Positions 60,209 to 64,000 of a stretch of DNA of 64,000 nucleotides are shown in pieces. The notes beneath the pieces are model-generated. The model saw only the letters and a program-made list of their open reading frames with translations, had not been told where the DNA came from and searched no databases. Both the position numbers and the translations under genes were made by a program. Every line of letters begins with the position of its first letter. Positions within the stretch are counted from its first letter, which is position 1. This stretch comes from Malania oleifera (Eukaryota; Streptophyta; Magnoliopsida; Santalales; Ximeniaceae), in contig NC_080422.1 in assembly GCF_029873635.1 (NCBI RefSeq), positions 57,509,889 to 57,573,888 of the forward strand, written 5' to 3'.

Positions 60209-62221
60209 TGTTGACTCTACGAGTTCAATTCAGTTTTGTTAATGACAAATCACTTGGCATTTGATATGTGCACTGAGTTTGTGAATAGGAACTATATTAA
60301 GCATGCACGGAAGGATAACGAGTCATGGAAGCCATAAAGTAAAGCTGACACATCTTGGAAAGATCCATGGAACTCAAAGAGTATGAGAATCAAGATGCAA
60401 GCGACAAAGTTCAAGAACGTCATGAAAATGGATACTTAGAACTCATGTATTTACATTTTCGTATGATTTAATTTGAGGCTCAACATATACCTTAGAATGA
60501 CTTTAGGATTCATGCATTTCATGAAAATCATTAGGGGACATTCATTGACTTAGAAATATTGTCAAAACCCTGGAAAATGTTTTTATAAAAGAGCCAAGAA
60601 AGAAGGCAAAACAAATTTTTGAACTGAAAGAAAATATGTAGAAATTTGGAACTTCAGATGATTGAACTTTAAGTTCGGTTGACGGAAGAATTACTTTAGA
60701 CGTCTGAAGAATAAGCTCAGTCGTCTGAAGATTTATTAGTGAAAAACAGAAACTGGCAGAAGCACCTTAGATGACTGAACTTTGACTTTGGTCTCTGAAC
60801 TCGACGCTTCGGTCGTCTGACCTTGTGTCCAACAATCAAGATTGGTTCTAGGGGTTAAACACCTATTCATACTGAATATGTAAACCCTAGTACGAAAGAG
60901 AAAAGAAAAAACTTGAAAATCTAAGACACACAAGAAGAGAAGAACATATTTTATTGAGAAACTTGAGCTGATTGCGATACGATTGCCTGCACGCCAACCG
61001 ATATTCATCTTCTTTAAGCTAATCAACTTAGAAAATCAAAAGGGATCTCACTCAAACATCTTTCGTTCAACTTGGTATTGAGGTTTGATTAATCCATTTT
61101 GTTTTATCAAGAGATTTACATATCAACATCTGTTTTTGAACATCCTTAGAGGTGTTTGATATTAAGTTTTCTCATTCATATAAAGATTGTTTTTGACAAG
61201 TTGAATACTTGAGAAAGCTTTTATTCAGCCATTGTTTAAAGAGTAATCATTCAAGTGTGTTCAAAGTTAAAGACGTGATATTTTGGTTACTTCTAAAGTA
61301 GTAGATTAGGTATCCTACGAAGTGCATAACTATATCTATACATATTGAAGGGTATTTACTTAAAATCATATATTAAGTTTTTTATCCTTGGTATTCTCAT
61401 TATATAGATACACATATATATATATATGCATTAGGGAAAATACTACCAAGATCACTTTGAGATTGATATCTTGAGAGAAATATTGTTTTTGACAAAGTGT
61501 GTCAAATCTTTGCAATCTTCAAAGCTATTTTTGTATTCAAAGATTTAACCTAAGTTCTCCAAAGAAGTGATTTATATAAATATTTTTGGGAGATTTGATA
61601 AAAAGAATTTTGTGTTTGGAAGCTTATCATACATAAATGATTGCATCGTTTCATACTTTCTGAGCTTCAAGTTTAATCATATGTTAATGCATTAGGAATT
61701 TGAATTGTACTCACTAGATTTTGTTGGAAGCAATTTTGAGTGTTTTACAGATTCATTATATTCACCATTCGACTTGTGAACCGGGGTTTGAAGAGAGAGC
61801 TGTATCTTTGTAAGCAGCGGAGTAGGAGGGAGCTGTACCTCTTGTAAGCAGCGGATTGTAAGGGAAGCTCCGTCCCAATTTAAGGAGCAGAGTTTTTAGT
61901 GAAATCCTTGAGTGGGATGCTCAAGGTGAGAATGTAGGCTGAGTTAGCTAAACCTCGTAAAAACTGCGTTTGTCTTCTCTCTTCCCTTAACTCTTTACTT
62001 TCCGCACTACATTATATTATTTGCATTGAATGTGGATGTTGAATTACTTTGCACACAATTAATTGGGTAAAAAGAACTTATTGATAAAATCAATTTAAGT
62101 GAGTTGTAAATCCCAGGAATTAATTCGGTAAATATACAAGTAGGAATTTAGTGGTAAATAGGTTCAAAGGATTTTATAATACCCAATTCACCCCCCTCTT
62201 GGGATTACACCTTAATCAACA
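60209..62221 (+). mobile_element. 3' LTR of element B
   Basis: TGTTGACTCT to TTAATCAACA, 2013 bp. It is colinear with the 5' LTR except for about 128 bp missing at about 60827, between two TCCA copies. Stems GCTCC/GGAGC (61867-61888) and CCTTGAG/CTCAAGG (61906-61926) are intact. Confidence 0.92.
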
Positions 62222-63140
62222 TAAACTTTGGTGACTTATAACCTTGAGCTTCACATTTTCTATTTAGTTTTGGTTTTGAAGTACGATTTGAGATTTAACT
62301 TGTACAACCTGCTCTGTATTTGAGAGTGTTTTTGTACGCAGATATCCATTCCTTTCTACTTGATCTTTGATGGTTCAAGGTATTGTTGGATCGTTAGACC
62401 AAGCATAGGTTATTACTTGGAGAGGTTTCTCTTCCTAAAAAAGAGGTTGGTTATTGTAAAGGTTTTTGTTCCACCCATAAGGAACAAGGTATAGTGAAGT
62501 CCTTAGGTGGTTGACCTAAGGCAAGGACGTAGGCTGGGGTAAGCCGAACCTCGTAAAAACAACGATGTTACTCTTTTTCCCTTACTCTTTTTAAATTTTA
62601 GAAAAAATATAAACTGCTTAAATGTTGTAATTCTTTCAATTATAAAAACAACGCATATTGAAAATTAAATAAACCAAAGCCTAATTTGTTTTTGGGCCTG
62701 CGGAAATCGAAAGGGAGTACGTTGGTATCAATTTTTTGCGGAAACCATAAGGGAGTACGTTGATTGGTTAACAACCCAAAACCTATTAGCTGAAGGTTTA
62801 TTTAAATTCTGATCTTGAAAAAGTATTTGAATGTTATTTTAATCTTTAGTTCAAAAGCCAACTACAGGACTTACACATTCATAAACAGGGTTGCTGAATA
62901 TTGTAAAACTAATATTAATTACTTGTATGGTGTTTGTTTGGCTTGAATGGCTATTAAATTGGTTGTTGTGGTTGCGTATTGAATAGTTGAAGTATGTGTT
63001 TGTGTAAACTGCCTAATCAACAATAATTTTAAGAAGTCTTTAAAAGATTGTAAAAAAATCAAGAACTCTTAAAAAGACTCTAAAGAATTTTTTAAATAAC
63101 CCAATTCACCCCCTCTCTTGGGATTACACCTTAGGTTTCA
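62222..63140 (+). mobile_element. Element A 5' LTR, right part
   Basis: Completes the LTR begun at 49622 (total about 1.87 kb). It ends ...TTAGGTTTCA, two bases before a primer-binding site. It has stems GTTCC/GGAAC (62468-62485) and CCTTAGGT/ACCTAAGG (62501-62521), then AAGGACGTAGGC and GCCGAACCTCGTAAAAA. Confidence 0.82.
62468..62556 (+). other. Three-part stem module in the LTR (best-preserved copy)
   Basis: Stem 1 GTTCC/GGAAC with an 8-base loop. Stem 2 CCTTAGGT/ACCTAAGG with a 5-base loop. Stem 3 region AAGGACGTAGGC...GCCGAACCTCGTAAAAA. Other families replace the paired bases in stems 1 and 2 together (see findings). Confidence 0.6.
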
Positions 63141-63142
63141 AT

Positions 63143-63154
63143 TGGTATCAGAGC
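63143..63154 (+). other. Primer-binding site of element A
   Basis: TGGTATCAGAGC, complementary to initiator tRNA-Met. Confidence 0.9.
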
Positions 63155-63197
63155 GCGATTATAGTAAAACCTAACAAGTAGCTATATAAAGATTTAG

Positions 63198-64000
63198 ATG
63201 GCACAAATAGGAGTAGCTCCCTTTGGTGAGGGCCAATCCTCAACTAGGCCACCCATTTTTTGTGGACTAAATTACACCTTTTGGAAGCAACGAATGAGAA
63301 TCTACCTTCAAACAATGGACTGGAAGGCATGTAATGTTGTCACAAATGGAAATGTGATCTCCACTAAACTAGTAGATGGAAAAGAAGTACCTAAAGAAGA
63401 AAAAGAACTAGCCGAATCAGATTTCAAAATGCTGCAAATTAACTCAAGTGCAATAAATGCCCTATACTGTGCACTTGATGCAAATGAATTCAATAGAGTA
63501 ATGTCGTATAAAACAACTAAAGAAATTTGGGATAAATTAGAGGTAACATATGAAGGCACAGTAGATGTTATGGAAAGAAGAATTGATATGTTAACCAGTG
63601 AATACGAAGCTTTTAGGATAAATTTTGATGAAACAATAACAATCATGTACACTAGGTTCACACATATCATAAACTCACTAAGTGCCTTAGGAAAAACATA
63701 TTCCACCCAAGAGATGATTCACAAAATTCTAAGAGCACTTCCACCTATTTGGGAACCGAAAGCCACATCATGACGGAAGGAAGAAATCTCAAAACAACTT
63801 CATTAGATGAACTCATAGTATCACTTCTAACCTATGAAATGATTTTGAAAGAAAGAAACATTGAAAATAAGAATAAGAAGTCTATAGCTCTAAAAGCCTT
63901 GAAAGAACATTCAAGTGAAGAAGATAATGAATTTAGTGAGTTAGAAGATGAAGACTTAGCTTTCATAACTAAAAGACTTGGAAAATTCTTCAAAAGAAAC
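63198..64000 (+). pseudogene. Gag of element A, frameshifted and cut by the window end
   Basis: The frame from 63198 to 63773 encodes MAQIGVAPFGEG, PPIFCGLNYTFWKQRMR, ALYCALDANEFNRVM, RRIDMLTSEYEAF, RFTHIINSLSALGK and ILRALPPIWEPKA, then a stop. A one-base deletion near 63768 explains it: the next frame (63770-64000) continues GRNLKTTSLDELI, LLTYEM and ITKRLGKFF without further stops. It is parallel to element B's Gag over its whole visible length. Pol would lie beyond the window. Confidence 0.9.

Larger units (their letters stand above)
50570..62221 (+). mobile_element. Full-length Sirevirus-like copia element (element B), broken by solo LTR C
   Basis: Order: 5' LTR, primer site, gag, protease, integrase, reverse transcriptase, RNase H, long spacer, polypurine tract, 3' LTR. 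It is inserted in the LTR of element A and is itself interrupted by solo LTR C. Flanking bases are GAAAT and TAAAC (three of five match), a decayed or imperfect target duplication. LTRs differ visibly (roughly one base in ten over the first 160 bp) and the 3' LTR lacks about 128 bp, so it is an old insertion. Confidence 0.92.

Overview
This is nuclear DNA from a flowering plant. It is AT-rich and full of LTR retrotransposons whose primer sites match plant initiator tRNA-Met. It also carries a Mutator-like element with a plant mobile domain gene, an Aux/IAA fragment with plant-type introns, CACTA-type subterminal arrays, and one intact plant PR-1 gene. I cannot name the species. No rRNA, tRNA gene or CRISPR array was recognised. 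The only gene that looks intact is PR-1 (10929-11429, minus strand).

Layout. 1-2998: 3' end of a Sirevirus-like Ty1/copia element with its 3' LTR. 3200-3802: minus-strand copia LTR and a scrap of its internal region. 3803-4325: CACTA-like subterminal repeats. 5056-9738: a solo-type LTR that received a second copia element, of which only the RNase H end and the 3' LTR survive. 10929-11487: PR-1 and its TATA box. 11816-23859: a 12.04-kb MULE with 90-bp terminal inverted repeats and a 10-bp target duplication. It holds a decayed MURA transposase, a decayed plant mobile domain gene, an Aux/IAA fragment with usable splice sites, and several tandem arrays. It landed 377 bp upstream of the PR-1 start codon.

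25645-37677: a bounded copia element (TSD CTTTT) with gag but no pol. In place of pol it has a different ORF of the plant transposon-associated type, plus a nested 3-kb LTR (31350-34375, TSD AGAAT). 38551-42231: a collapsed minus-strand Ty3/gypsy chromovirus (TSD CTTCC). Both it and the previous element sit in one older unclassified repeat. 42496-43760: CACTA-like end with eight 115-bp units. 46447-49231: solo LTR swollen by (AAT)n. 49622 to the end: a three-level nest. Element A (LTR broken at 50569/62222, gag running off the window) contains element B (50570-62221, gag-pol with two LTRs), and B's pol contains solo LTR C (54333-56747, TSD TTGAG).

No pathway is encoded; the coding regions other than PR-1 are parts of mobile elements, all broken by stops and frameshifts. 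Three results deserve attention. First, a structured module with paired-base covariation is shared by the LTR families here. Second, family-specific CG-containing word arrays lie just upstream of the LTR TATA boxes, with MSA-type (AACGG) sites between array and TATA in some families. Third, the MULE carries an Aux/IAA fragment and has palindromes at both subterminal regions.
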